Origin: Mactromeris polynyma
Taxonomy: Eukaryota; Mollusca; Bivalvia; Venerida; Mactridae
DNA: 64,000 nt
NCBI GenBank assembly: GCA_032209605.1
Contig: JASFXZ010000007.1
Span: 23,124,264 to 23,188,263, forward strand
Direction of reading: 5' to 3'
A program made the translations under genes and the position numbers. Position 1 is the first letter of the stretch; every line of letters starts with the position of its first letter. Under the pieces are notes generated by a model. It was not told the DNA's origin. It made no database searches and saw only the letters and a list, made by a program, of their open reading frames with translations. Positions 22,768 to 34,903 of this stretch are shown here, in pieces.

Positions 22768-22833
22768 ATAATTTATCATAGTCAGCAATCTTTGGTCCGT
22801 CGTATTTTCTTCTCTGTCTTCTGGCAAATTCAT
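22768..22833 (-). CDS. twitchin-like exon: Arg/Lys-rich linker between fibronectin III and kinase
   Basis: Acceptor TTTACAG, phase 1. Encodes EFARRQRRKYDGPKI, ADYDKL, donor GTAAGT in phase 1. This is the linker before the kinase in twitchins. The donor's sixth base belongs to the TA target duplication of an adjacent MITE, but the donor is still intact. Confidence 0.88.
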
Positions 22834-23307
22834 CTGTAAATACAACATACAGAACAAATACATTACTGGGTTTAAATTGTTCTAATACATCATTTGAAGA
22901 AATGGACACAATAATTACATCAGCAATCCACCATGTGACTAAATAAACGAAATGTTTTAATGTTTTCTTTCAGCTCTTTTAATAGCAATCATTATTCTCA
23001 ATGGGTAAAAGGTTGCTTTTCTCCCAAACTGAATGTAGAGTTTCACATAAGTCATTCTAAAAATATGCTTAAAAAACTGCCAAAAAAAGGCCAATGCAGA
23101 AGCTTGTTTTCATTCACAGACAACATATCAGTCATATCATAAAAATGGACTCATATCAATTTGTCATCAATATCCTTTGTCTAAAATTATCTATTGATAA
23201 GGTGTATGCTTCAAAATTTTGACCAATTTCGCACAAAAAAACTCCAGTTGAGTGTGGGATATGTTTCCAAATCAGGGAGAATAAACTCCAAGTCATTTGT
23301 AACATAT

Positions 23308-23459
23308 GTTCAAGTTTCCTCTTGTGTTCAGGTAATTCTTTTGTGGTGATAGGTGATGTTGGATCACAAGGCTCACTGCGACCATAGAGGTTCTCAGCAG
23401 AGACTCGGAACTGGTATTGCTTTCCTGGTGAAAGTCCAGTGACATTGTACACGGTCAAT
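23308..23459 (-). CDS. twitchin-like exon: C-terminal half of the fibronectin III domain, broken donor
   Basis: Phase 2 entry. Reads LTVYNVTGLSPGKQYQF, RVSAENLYGRSEP and SPITTKELPEHKRKLE. The phase 1 exit required by the next exon falls exactly where the genome reads ATATGT instead of GTATGT, the commonest donor in this gene. I therefore place the end at 23308 and score the donor as mutated. Confidence 0.8.
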
Positions 23460-23671
23460 CTGTGATTGCAAGATTAGCTCTGATACATCAATTAAGCAGT
23501 CACAAATTCCTAGCAAATAAGATTCAACATTAATTTATAGCTCAAAAAATCTCAATCACATTAATCATAAAATAATACTGCTGACCATTTTTTTCTCACC
23601 ATTACGTTGACTATAACAAAATGCATTTAATTTCAGTTATATAACTATGGAATCCTAGTGTTAAGATTATA

Positions 23672-23876
23672 ATGTTTGAAAAAACAGCAATAACTTAAAT
23701 CTAGGCAAACATAATATGATTAATGATAACTGAACAAATTGAAAGAATTTGAGTATATTTCTCTACTTAAGTGTTTAGAAAAATACAGCAATGACTTCAA
23801 TCTAGGCAAACATAATATAATGAATGATAACTGAACAAATTGAAAGAATTTGAGTCTATTTCTCTACTTAGTGTTT
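23672..23876. repeat. 101-bp direct tandem duplication
   Basis: Two copies contain CTAGGCAAACATAATAT at 23701 and 23802 and AACTGAACAAATTGAAAG. A few differences. Intronic. Confidence 0.9.
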
Positions 23877-24045
23877 TCTTACTACATGTAGCTCCTCCTG
23901 AGAGGTACATGGGAGCCCCTCAAATTGTTGTCAATCAGAGGATAATTTACATACCTGACCTAGCATGAGAATGCCAAAAATCGAACATGCAACCTAGTTA
24001 GCACTGATTTGTTTTAATGACAGTTTGTATGACAATGTCTTTTAC

Positions 24046-24211
24046 CTGTTGGATGCAACTCTAGTCCAGGCTGAAGATGGCACTTCAAGTTTCTCAATGA
24101 CGTACTCGGTAACAAAGCTACCTCCGTCGCTTAGAGGTGGTTTCCATGACAACACACAAGATTCATCGCTGCCATTCTCAACTGACGGGAAACGTAGTGG
24201 ATCTGGACGAT
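24046..24211 (-). CDS. twitchin-like exon: N-terminal half of the fibronectin III domain
   Basis: Acceptor TTTTAG, phase 1. Reads RPDPLRFPSVENGSDE, CVLSWKPPLSDGG and TEYVIEKLEVPSSAW, TRVASN, donor GTAAAA in phase 2. The conserved Trp of the B strand and the PPLSDGG turn are classic for sarcomeric fibronectin III domains. Undamaged. Confidence 0.9.
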
Positions 24212-24249
24212 CTAAAATCACAATACAAAGTTTTCATCAACTGTAACTG

Positions 24250-24969
24250 CAAAGCTTTTGTTCTATTCTAAGAAAACTATTAACCTCATGTTGTTTAGAT
24301 CATGCCTTGGAGATAAATTTTCTGGGAGACAACTCTTGTATCATTAAGTTACTGGTATGTTACAGTTTTCTCTTTGATAGTAGTGCTAGTTTATCTACAT
24401 CTTGCTAACTTATCAACTCTATTGATTGATAATTCAAAATGTATGTGTTCTATAATTGGAAATGTAAGTTATTAAATATTTGAGATTTATAGTAGAATCT
24501 GAGCCAGAACACTTTCAGGATGTTCGTTACATGTACCATAAAGATGTGATACTAGGAATGAAACAAACTGATATAAACATTTAACAAAATAGAGCAGTAA
24601 ACACATAAAATACATTCAAACACTCATTGACAATTTAACTGATCATTTTGTCAGAACGTATCTATCACGGCTTTACAAGATCCTCACTTTCTGTCCAAGG
24701 TGAACTTAGCACGACACTAAAGAAAGACTTACTATAAGCATATGATCACACTTCCAAAAATAACTACTTCACTCATTGCTAAGCAATGTTTAGCAAACTA
24801 TTTTTATATTTATATAAATTTATTAGCAATTTCAATTCTTAAATCATCCTAAAACCATTCTTTGAGGACAAATGTTATACATTGTATACTCCAAGCAGAG
24901 TCAAATACAAATAAATTAGCTAGCACAAAGTATTATAAACTGCACAGACAAGTCAATGAAATAACTCAC
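24250..24969. other. intron, nothing recognised
   Basis: AT-rich intron between the half-Ig exon and the fibronectin III exon; no repeat or RNA recognised. Confidence 0.4.
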
Positions 24970-25172
24970 AGCTAATTTCCAAGTCAGCTCTGCTTGTCTT
25001 GGTTCCTCCCCTGTTTACAGCACGCACCGAGTTCACATCCTGGTCTTCACCGAAAATTTCCTTCACCACGTGAGTGTAATGATCACCATCACAAGTGATC
25101 TCATACTTAGCGTCGTCAAACAGCTTAAGCATTTTCGTGACATTTAAAAGTTTATTGTATACAAAAACGGAA
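24970..25172 (-). CDS. twitchin-like exon (5'-most): C-terminal half of an Ig domain, upper part truncated
   Basis: Reads KLFDDAKYEITCDGDHY, VVKEIFGEDQDV and RAVNRGGTKTSRADLEI, donor GTGAGT in phase 1. This is the Ig directly before the last fibronectin III of twitchins. Upstream, family-like sequence fades at about VYNKLL and no acceptor AG with a pyrimidine tract is visible. The sequence turns into MITE-like DNA ending GGTCCGACTG-TA at 25324. The upper limit is therefore a probable break, not a true exon boundary. Confidence 0.7.
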
Positions 25173-25324
25173 CCATCCATCCGAATACTCGGTATCATCC
25201 GAAATAAATATCAAGTCCCGATGTATCATCTTTTGCACGTCAATTTGAAATGGGCTATTCGAAACCACGTATTATTCGAAATGATATTTGGACCATATGA
25301 ATTCGAATGAAAGAGGTCCGACTG
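25173..25324. mobile_element. MITE-like terminal piece next to the truncated exon
   Basis: The end GAGGTCCGACTG is followed by TA, and the interior has repeated ATTCGAA and ATCCGAA motifs, as in Tc1/mariner-type MITEs. The opposite end was not found. More CCGAAC/GTTCGGATT inverted motifs continue at about 25610-25680. Confidence 0.4.
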
Positions 25325-25704
25325 TATATATTTAGAGAGCAATCTCTCAAGTGCACCAGCCTTTAGCGACACGCATATTTGTGGTTGTTCTAGAGAGGTT
25401 AAATTTCTAAGAAATGTTTCACTCAGTAAAACAGATTATGTTGTTAAAGAGAGTTTGCTACTCTGAAAACAGCGGTTCGGAATAAGTTGCACTATGTAGT
25501 GGTTCTTAAAGTGTTCCGGTGTATCCATGAACGACGAAGTTCGTCCATCAAGATAAAAGTGATGTGATGTTAGATATCAACAGGAGCGTGCCACGTGTCC
25601 ATTTGGACGAAAATCTCCTCTAATCCGAACTTTATAGTTTGTCTGATGGGTGTTCGGATTAGGAAGTTTCGAATGTATTGATATTATTTATTATTATCAA
25701 TATC

Positions 25705-26440
25705 AATATTTATCGCCGACACATTTGTGTTTCAAACTCATTAATAGTTTGCAGTTAAATGGATGAAGGCTCAAGATTGTAAGTTCATTACAGAGCTGAC
25801 ATTTGGCTCGTCAAAGCTGATATTCATCATATGATATAATATTATACCTGGTTTCATAGGAAACATGAATAATTTTAGTTAATTTTACCCTAACAAACTG
25901 ATCTGATGAAAACAGTGATTACGTTCTGTTTCAATCCATCGGAAATTTCTTCAAGAATGCAAGGTTTTCGTGACTTTTCATTTTTTACAATCCATGCGAA
26001 AAAAAGCTGCGAAAATGGTTACCTTAAAAAGAGCGAAATAGTTTCTGGGTTTACAGTATTTGGTCCTCAGGATGACGCTCTGAATATTATTATAAGTATA
26101 TAAATTACTATAGAAAATTTAATAATTCTATCAAAATGATAAATTCGTTGAGTCAGACAGATGGGTATAGTAATTCAATGAAAACTGTAGACACAATTAT
26201 GACTGGTATCGACATGTCAAACTCCAAAATGCGATCGCAAATATCGCATTCTGGCGGGTAACTTGATACATTCAAATGCTAATATTTTCACGGGTTGTAT
26301 TACATTTGTTTTAATACTGTCTAAATTCCAGAGATGTTTTAGGGCAGTGATGCAGAAGTATGAGTATTAATAACAGTACGCCAATTCATTTGTATATTTA
26401 AATTGGTTTTTCATCTTTTTGTGAATTCATTACCAAGCGA
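25705..26440 (+). repeat. dispersed repeat, about 740 bp (copy A)
   Basis: Same orientation and order of matching blocks as 40965-41748: TTTCAAACTCATTAAT, AGCTGATATTCATCA, GGGCAGTGATGCAG and others. No coding capacity conserved between the copies. Confidence 0.85.
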
Positions 26441-26477
26441 TGGACAGCCATTTCGGTATGATTCTATTTACATAATT

Positions 26478-26626
26478 ATCTAGTTAATCAACATTTATCA
26501 CGATACTTATCTAGTTAACCACATAATTATCTAGTTAATTAAGTAGTTACCTAGTTACTTTAACGCGATAACCAGATACCGATCTAGTTAATTAAGTAGT
26601 TAACGGGTGGCAAAAATATGCCACCA
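26478..26626. mobile_element. half copy of the CTAGTTAA foldback element
   Basis: Repeated TCTAGTTAA blocks end in AGTTAACGGGTGGCA and ATGCCACCA, matching the right end of the complete element at 61533-62114. The left half is absent. Confidence 0.75.
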
Positions 26627-27039
26627 AACTAAATACTGTAAAATAAGTAATGCGGCCTTTCTCGTAATCCTAAACATTCGTGCACTATTTGGGAGATTGA
26701 TTGGGGTGCGATTGAATTGTGCAGCACCCAATATCACACAAACTGTCTGAATTCTTGGCAATAATTATGCAAAAAAGAAAATGTATATATCCGTTCATGC
26801 ATAGCTGCCTATAATACGTTCTGCGAAATTCATCCGTTCTTATCTATTCAGTTTAGAAAGTAAAGTACATTTACAGACGGTCCATATTTGTTATCAGTGT
26901 ATGGAGGAATCGTTAGCATATATATGCGTTTTCCTTATTTAGAAGAGCTCAGTCGAACATCCGAAAAATAATTAAAACCAATAAAAATGCAAAAACTCTA
27001 CAACAATTCTAGACAGAGAGATGAAACAGCCTCACTAAA

Positions 27040-27758
27040 CTCGATGTTTAGGGTAAAAATGGGCGGAAAACCACTGGGCAATAACCACTTAACCACAGGA
27101 CAGATCCCGAGCCGTACCACTGGACAAAAACCATTTTACCACGTGTCACAGATCACGCGTCATTCATGCGTCACGTAAGGGCAATTACCACTGAGGTCAC
27201 GTGTCATACCCGCTGCCGTGCCCCCATTTTGGAGTAATTTGCTGTTTGCAGGGGAGACAAATACAACAAAAACTTAGCACATAGTCTTCGCGAGAGTTAA
27301 TCCTCTTGGCTTAGTATGTAATGACTTTCAATTGTTTTATATTACTGCTCTTTCCGCCAATCACCTAGCGCTTTTCTTAAACGTAGGTTTTAGTTCAAAG
27401 TTATCATGTTTCGATCAACCAGCTTACCAGGTCTTATTACACGTATTATTCATCTACTCACCTCGTGACGTTACTTACAATCTTAGGTAACCGAATTGTT
27501 AAAATGTTGATAAACTGTGATATATGATAGTTATTGCAGACGACGCTTTTGGCGCCAAATTCAAATTGTAATCTCAAAGAATTTAATCTTCAAGTGTATT
27601 AAATAATATGACTGTTACGTGACGCATGAACGACGCGTGATCTATGACACGTGGAAAATGGTTTTTGCCCAGTGGAACGGCACCTGATCTGTCACGTGGT
27701 AAGTGGTTCTTGCCCAGTGGTTTCCCGCCCCCCCCCCCCAATTTTACCCTACTTCGAT
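27040..27758. mobile_element. foldback element with arms of about 140 bp
   Basis: The arms at 27040-27178 and 27609-27758 are inverse copies, sharing CCACTGGGCAA, CATGCGTCACGTAA and GGGTAAAA. The spacer is about 430 bp and non-coding. A run of 12 C at about 27728 interrupts the right arm. Superfamily unknown. Confidence 0.75.
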
Positions 27759-27799
27759 TATATTTATTGACGTCAGAAATATGTTCATGAGTTGACGTC

Positions 27800-30700
27800 A
27801 TTTCGAATTACTTGTTAATGACATTTTGATTAACTTAAATGCTAAAATAGTTTATATACTAGTTTTTGCAATTTATTCCTACCAAGAGCTGCATTGTATT
27901 ATATAACATGATAATTCATTATTTAAATTAATTAAATCACTGCCTTACACGGATATCATATTAATTTTAATACTAAAATATTATTCGCCAATTATGTCAC
28001 GACTCCAGTGTCCGCCATCTTTATTACGAAAGCATCCTTAAATGTGTTTAACTGCATACTATATACGGGTATATTACAAGGGCAGCACATTTGCATATTG
28101 CAAGACACAACACATAACTAATTTCACATTTTTATTAATTATTTGATATATTTCTCAAAGTCAGCTTAACCGATGATGACACTCAATGACAATATATTAA
28201 TTATTAACAGTTTTGATATCTAGCTAGTTTTTAGCTAGTTTATCAATCACAATGGAATCCGTCTACTTCTTCCATGTGATACTCGTGTGCATTATCGTCC
28301 TTATTTAAAAATAAACATATGTACTTCTTTAAACTCCTTTTCAGTGTGATAGTGAATGTTTGCATGCCTCAAAGTACACCTTTGCATGTGTGTTGATTTA
28401 GAAAACTGAAAACTGTAAAACAGTACATCAGCGACTTTACAACAAACATGTTGTTTGAGAGGCATGGTAACCCCATGGTTCCCTATTGGTAGATATAGTA
28501 GTTTAGCTCCCACATGACATATGTTACGCACATATGATAAGACACACCAACTCCTACAATTGCGCAGCTTTGTGCGCAATTGTGATATATATTTATTCTG
28601 TAAGATAGTTGTATTGTTCATCGCGTAATTTTCATTTAGCATAGCCAAAAAATACCATGTTCGATTGTATCAAATGAATATGTTTCTTATTAAACAGTTA
28701 CCGTTTATTGAAATTCAGAGCGACGTCTCCAGAGCAACACCCTTTGGGGTATTCAAATTTTGGTTTTAGAGGTTGTGCTCTGAAAAGGTTAAATCAGTAG
28801 TTATTTTTTTATGACTGGAGAAGTTCCGATGTACCCATTTATGAATATCGCGAAACGAAGCAATGAACCAAATGAACATAACCCAAAGGAGTGGAATCAT
28901 AAGAGTGCTGGATATTGGCAATTGACCTAGTTCAGGATCATTATCAACGGATCAATATCACAAAGTGAAGACCAAGGACCTGTGGATGCCCACGAATTGT
29001 GAGGGGAGTCATACCTCCTGTTAACTTTCTAAAGAAATAGCTGTCATGCATTTGTTTACACAGCCCAATGTCAAACAAAATTCAATTGTTGGAAATCAAC
29101 GACCATATAGCGATGAATTGGGAGATTAGCTAGCTGTTAAATCGACTGAAACCGGCAGTATTTTTACTGACAATTCCAAGGATGTAGCTCAAGGAATGGT
29201 TATAATTTCATAATATGTTTTAGATATACATGTATGTTAAATTTCCCTTTCCCCATGTGTAATTCTTTCACTTGATATAGTGTTCATGTTATTTATTTCC
29301 CCTTTCGGCCTATTGTTGCCAGCTGTCCTGACTTGTCATCTGATGTTTTCCATCCATTAAATTTACACCTGTTTGTCCTTATTAATTCACCTTAGTTGGC
29401 CTTTATGATCCGCCAAGTCATTCCTTGTGCCCCTGTTCTCTTGCGTATTTGCCCTCGCATCTCCTCAAATGCCTGATACTCTATGGACTGTTGTTTTCCT
29501 GGAGATCTGTATGAGGAGGCATTGTCTTATGTATGTGGCGTTCCCTGTAGCAACTTATTATCTCATTCAATAATACTGCCAAAAGTTTAAATAATCTAAT
29601 TTACCGTATTGCTTCATTAGCTACACACTGTTGCATGATGTTACTGTTTTTTTTATTAAATGTTCCATAGTTTCCGTCGACGGTAACACTGACAAGTATG
29701 TAAGAGCCAATATAACCTACTGCTTAGTAAATGTCACAATAATAAACAACACGATCAAATTAAAAAGTTCATAACAACGTTAGTTTAGACCGAATAATAT
29801 ATTCTGGATGAAATAGTATATATACTATTTCGAACACGTGGTGGATTTAGCATTTCTTTATCAAAATGTTCCTAATATATCTAACAGTAGTATTACAAAC
29901 GTTGTAGTTGCAAATGGATGAAAAGCCACAGATAAACATATAAGAATGTTCAAAAGAATGTCTGCAACTCGACAATAAATCTTTGTTTAGCATTACCACT
30001 TTCAGTGGATACATGTTTACTGGTATTTTCAAATGACGGACCATTCACAGAATATTTCATTTCCATGCATTGATCAAAGTCATATATGTTTTAATCATCG
30101 TCTGTCAATGGGATGTTGGAGTTCATCTAACACTGGTTTAAAACCACTCAACTGTAAACTAATTTGAATAAACAGCAACATTATATTAGAGCAAATGTTT
30201 ATTGAATCAATCAACAATTCAGACAACAACTAGTCACATTTTATGGCAACTATTATGCGCATTGATATAACAACATAAGTATTAATAATTAGGTTAGTTA
30301 CAAAAGTACTCAATACAAAAAAACATGGGTTTTATTTTTAAAAGGTATTTAAATCATTTGTTCATAGAACAATATTAATTAAAATCCAAATGCCTGATGA
30401 AATTATGATTTATTCAGCCTATCATTCCAACAAGTTCAAATTTCTGGTGAGCAAATACAATTAACCAAGTTCATTTGCTTTCAACAGGAGCAATGGCTGT
30501 GGTTAAAATATTACCAAATAAAAGACGATGAAAGAAGTTGTGTTTAAGTTCAAAATAATAAGCTATGGTACTTTGGGTTGTGTTTGTTGTTTACTTAACA
30601 ATCTGTGAACAATCGAGTTAGATATAATTATGGCTTGAATAAAGACATTATCATCTAGCAGGAAATGTCACATACAAAGTTCATAGCTTCCCATAAGCGT

Positions 30701-33435
30701 ATCATAAATAGTGGGATAACTTTTATGTATAAAATCGTTTAGTGACCGATGGTACCAGCTCATTACTCTAACTGTTTACTCAACACAGTGTCCCATTATA
30801 TGGATAAACGGACATTACAATCATATAAGCATCTATCGTGTAGTGCTTTACACTTCTGAGTGTTGTCAATTCACCATTCAAACCGGGACACCATCACATG
30901 ATTAAATCACTTGCTACACCAAAAACAAAACAAATGCTCATTTTGTCATTTCTAGTAAAAATAATAGGTTAATAGGTTACAAGAAAACTATAAAAAGCAT
31001 TTATAGACGTGCAGAACGAAAGGAATGTATAAAATTGAGGGTATGTTTAATTACATTTTTAAGGCAGTTCAAGCGTTGACATTTCGGCGGATTTTATTTC
31101 TGTAAATGCGTCGCTTACAAGGGTTGATATATGCTTCATCCCCGGTTGATAAATACAGCATTGCCATCATTTTTACGCGTAGTGATGACACAAGCATGAA
31201 ACATACCTTTCAGAAAATGTAAGATGTGCTCTTTTATGCATACGTTTATTGACAAAGTTATTGTTTGTCAGTTCAAAATACTTTATACGTTCCCTACTGA
31301 ACGTTCCGAACGAATTTAAACTATTTTCCCGGACAGAAATATATAATTCAATTTGAACGTAGTGAACAGCCGGCATGAAAAGTCATATTACACACACCAT
31401 TAAATAAATGTCTATTATTTTAAATGCATGTATCCTTTACATAAATACAAAGGCAATTTCCGCAAAGAATATCCACATTTTCCAGAAAGAAATATGAAGC
31501 CGTAAACGAATAAAAACATACAATATACTTTCAATTCCGTTTGAGTTAACTGTAATTATACTTAAAGGCTACGATATATTTCAATGCTCAAACTGCCTTA
31601 TACCAGATCAAGTGAGCCTATATACATTAAAGCTGTGTGAAGTTGATAGCAGATCATTATTAAAGCGTTCTATTATTGACAAGCGTCTTTGATTATCCGT
31701 AGGAACGATTATTATAAAATTTCGATTTTCAAATTATTTCTTATTAAGACTTGAAATAGGTGCATACATTACCAACCAATTTATAGTAATTCATCGACTA
31801 TACGTACTTACATTTTGCTTTAAAGCCGAAAATATGAAAGGATGTCTCTAGAATTGAACTTTTCCCACCATGTTGTCAATGTTTACACTGAGTGCCAATA
31901 TCAATCAATTTTTTTATAATATTATTAATAACATTGCATAATATCAAGTCAAAGCAAAATATAATCTAACTATGATATAGATAATCACACGACTTATTCT
32001 TCACATACAATCATCAGCTTTCACGAAACGAGAGATATTCATGCAGTCGTAGCTAACACAAAATATGTAAGGCACAAATTCACACTAAGTTTAATATATC
32101 AGGAATTAAGACCAACAGCTCAAATCATTGATACAAAAATCAGGTAATAAAAATAATCACTGCCAGTTTAATCAGTTGGTGCTAATGTATAGAAAACACA
32201 GTACCTTTTGACTTTGTCATGAACATCCGAAAAACGGATAAAGAAAATTAACTTTTTCATTAAAACTCGTAGACATACATGTCTATATATTTAGCTACAT
32301 GTAAATTGATCAAATATGGTAACCACGTTTTGCTTCAATGTTTTTGTTTCAAAACCACATTTAAAAGATGTGGTATTAAAGCATGAAATACTTTATAGTA
32401 GCCTGACATAAGTAACATATTAATTATATAAAAAACAATTAAACTTTAGTTTCAAAAATACACACTATTACATATGGTATATGATATAAAGTCATCATCG
32501 AAAATCGAAAATTGTATCGCTTTGTAATACCTTTATGCTTATAAAAGACGTTTAAAATATTTACCGATTTCATAATTTTCAAACTTAAAATGTTACGCAA
32601 TATTATAACAGCACAGAACTTATATACAAACACGTAGTCGGATAGAGATTATTTGTGTTACTTAATATGCTGAAAGTATATGTTGAATAAAAAACTTCAT
32701 ATCACACATTATTTCAGAGCGATCTAAATCTTATTCAAACTTATTCATTGAGCTGTTATTTGCAAATAATTTATAAAACATTTCTTTGTGACGATCTGTA
32801 GTGTTGACTTCACACATTTGTTGTAAATCATTGTTGATTTTCGATTATATTCTGGTGTTAATTTTGCAGAATTCGTTTCAATCTTTCGCCACATTTCTGA
32901 AATATAAATCATTATAATCCAAATACAGAATATAGGATATAAGATATGATCATTAACTCAAACAAATAGTTGTGGAGAAACATATTACGATATATTACAT
33001 ACTTTAGAATGTCAGACTTACCCACGAGTACGAACAGTACTGGGTACGAAATGTCAATATACGATAATCTATGCAGAACGGCACTCTGCTGAGCAGCAAT
33101 CTTTCTTCAACAATATCGAGGTTCCTGTAACATTTTACAGATTTGGCCTTTCGAAGGAAACACACTCTCGTCAACAACCGAAAAGTTACATCTCACAAAA
33201 TAAGTGGCCATGGATCGGTTGTGTTGTATTTCCCAATGCGTATGTTTAAGATATAACTTAAGAAACTTTAATTGACGTGGCGTGTGATGACCAAGTAATG
33301 TGCGCTTCAAATCTCCCGTGCGACCAATAAGGTATCTAAGCACAGATACCTACCTGAGCTTATTAATCTCTTGTTATTGCCTTTTGTACACTGAGTGCAC
33401 AGTAAAAGAGCTGCCAGCACCATTTAGTACTATTT
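27800..33435. other. intergenic sequence, nothing firmly recognised
   Basis: AT-rich. Reading frames of 60-115 codons here (for example minus strand 28301-28648) have no domain, no supporting splice sites and no codon pattern that I trust. A purine tract TGTGAGGGGAG at about 29000 could be a retroelement remnant, but no LTR pair was seen. Confidence 0.35.
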
Positions 33436-33506
33436 GAGCCAGGGATAAAACCCACGGCCTCACTAATTCAAAGCGAACAATCTACCAATTGAGTTATTGA
33501 GACGGG
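33436..33506 (-). repeat. tRNA-like segment (SINE head)
   Basis: The minus strand reads AATAACTCAATTGGTAGA (A box) and GTGGGTTTTATCCC (degenerate B box), followed by a GGCTC end. Not a functional tRNA. Confidence 0.5.
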
Positions 33507-34468
33507 TTTTGAGAAACCAAGATCATCCTATTAGTTTTGTGTACTACATATCTACGCAGAGCCAGGCGATGTGTATTACTTCTGTGTATTACTATAAAAT
33601 TAGATAAGCGCGAGTTGTCGCCTAAACTTATACATCATACATTGTCGATTTCGTCTGCAGTCAAAACTTATTTTTGTAAATTTTAAGTGGTTAATTCTGA
33701 TCGTTAAATCAGAATTCATATTCTGTCGGAAAAGCATCTGTAGTATGTAAGTATAATACGACGGTCAGGATTCCTAACAAATGACTCGGGCTATTCAACC
33801 AAAGCTATCATGTTCTGCAGAAAATGGCATTTTTTGCAATATGTAGCACAATCGAATGACGTATGGCACTTACAAAAGAACTTGATGTTGTTTAATTGTA
33901 TTTGTATTGGTTTTACAATGTATTCACGTAGCTCAACATCATCAGAATGGCGCACAACAGTCCAATGTTTGCCGACATGTCACGTGCTGAAAATCGTACA
34001 AATTAGGCAAACATAATTTATATTTCCATGAACAAATATTCAACTTGAAAGCTATACTTTTGATAACGAAAAAGGTAATCTAATTACTTCGTTACATCAA
34101 TTCGTTCATCAAACGAATCATCATTTAATCATTATATATGCATTTTATATATATAACACAGCAAGACTATAACATTCAGAACTACCTGCCCTTGTCAAGC
34201 TGCAATTATGCCAGACATACGCTGGTTAAACATGTGTCTGGCTCATCTGAACATAAAATGTTTGAATGGGCTTTATCCAGTAGTGTTGTCACATTGGCTA
34301 AACATCTCTAATAAAGAATCATTGCAATGTATAACCGATTGAAAATTTATTTTTTTACTGTATTACTAACTGACGAAACTTGTAAAAAATCTGGAAGTTA
34401 TTTTAAATTTTGTGATGTACAAACATTTTTCTTTAACAAATGCGGATCAATACACAATGAGTTAATTC

Positions 34469-34474
34469 TTTATT
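34469..34474 (-). terminator. polyadenylation signal of the EB-like gene (candidate)
   Basis: AATAAA on the minus strand about 270 nt after the stop at 34746; a second AATAAA is at 34483-34488. Confidence 0.4.
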
Positions 34475-34745
34475 AATGCATGTTTATTTATGTTTCAACT
34501 GCAGGAAATATATTTTTCATGTGTGTTAAGGTAAACAAAGGAACAAAAAATGAAATAATATTGCTTTTACTTGGAATCACCGTTCACAATATTACTTAAC
34601 GGGTAGTATATAAATTCCTGTACAAAGCCCAGAATGTTGTACTAAACGTACATTTAACTGTTACTGTTATTGATCAGTAGAGTAGAACTTCCAACTTCCA
34701 AAAGCTCAATTTGATTCGTATCACTTATTGTTACTGAACAATCAT

Positions 34746-34903
34746 TCATTCCATAAAGACAGAGGTAAATGGCCAGTGATAACAAATAATATTATCGGCG
34801 ATTGACGCCTGGGTAAGTATTATTTTACTCGAGTTGAAAACTCGTCCAAAACACTCATCACCAGATGTACAATCGCTATCTGCATCACAAGTTATGTCAG
34901 AAA
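34746..34903 (-). CDS. EB-like gene, exon 5 (partial module and C-terminus)
   Basis: Acceptor TTTTAG, phase 1. Reads SDITCDADSDCTSGDEC, then FGRVFNSSKI and an unconserved tail to TGA. Only three of the six module cysteines are present, followed by one Cys in the tail, so either the last module is truncated or splicing leaves the exon after FNS. Confidence 0.55.

Larger units (their letters stand above)
1405..25172 (-). pseudogene. 3' half of a twitchin-like giant muscle kinase gene, probably a decaying tandem copy
   Basis: Gene-level entry for twenty exons listed separately. Order on the minus strand: half Ig, fibronectin III, linker, protein kinase, regulatory tail, Ig, Ig, Ser/Tyr/Gly repeat linker, Ig, half Ig. 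The family (twitchin, projectin, titin) consists of sarcomeric thick-filament proteins with a myosin-light-chain-kinase-type domain; twitchin controls relaxation and catch in molluscan muscle. Splice phases agree across all junctions, so this is a genomic duplicate rather than a processed copy. Damage seen: donor GT to AT at 23306-23307, alpha-C Glu to Gly at 21548-21550, TGA at 20863-20865, one extra base in the run at 14188-14193, TAA at 12584-12586 and TAA at 2178-2180. No upstream exons are visible above about 25.17 kb. I infer a 5'-truncated pseudogene; assembly error cannot explain all the lesions easily. The gene continues past the left edge. Confidence 0.75.

Noticed and set aside
28301..28648. 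115-codon minus frame
   Set aside because: No domain, no signal, no splice support; composition typical of chance frames in AT-rich DNA.
28900..29550. LTR retroelement remnant with a purine tract
   Set aside because: Only a TGTGAGGGGAG tract was seen; no second LTR, primer site or gag/pol similarity.
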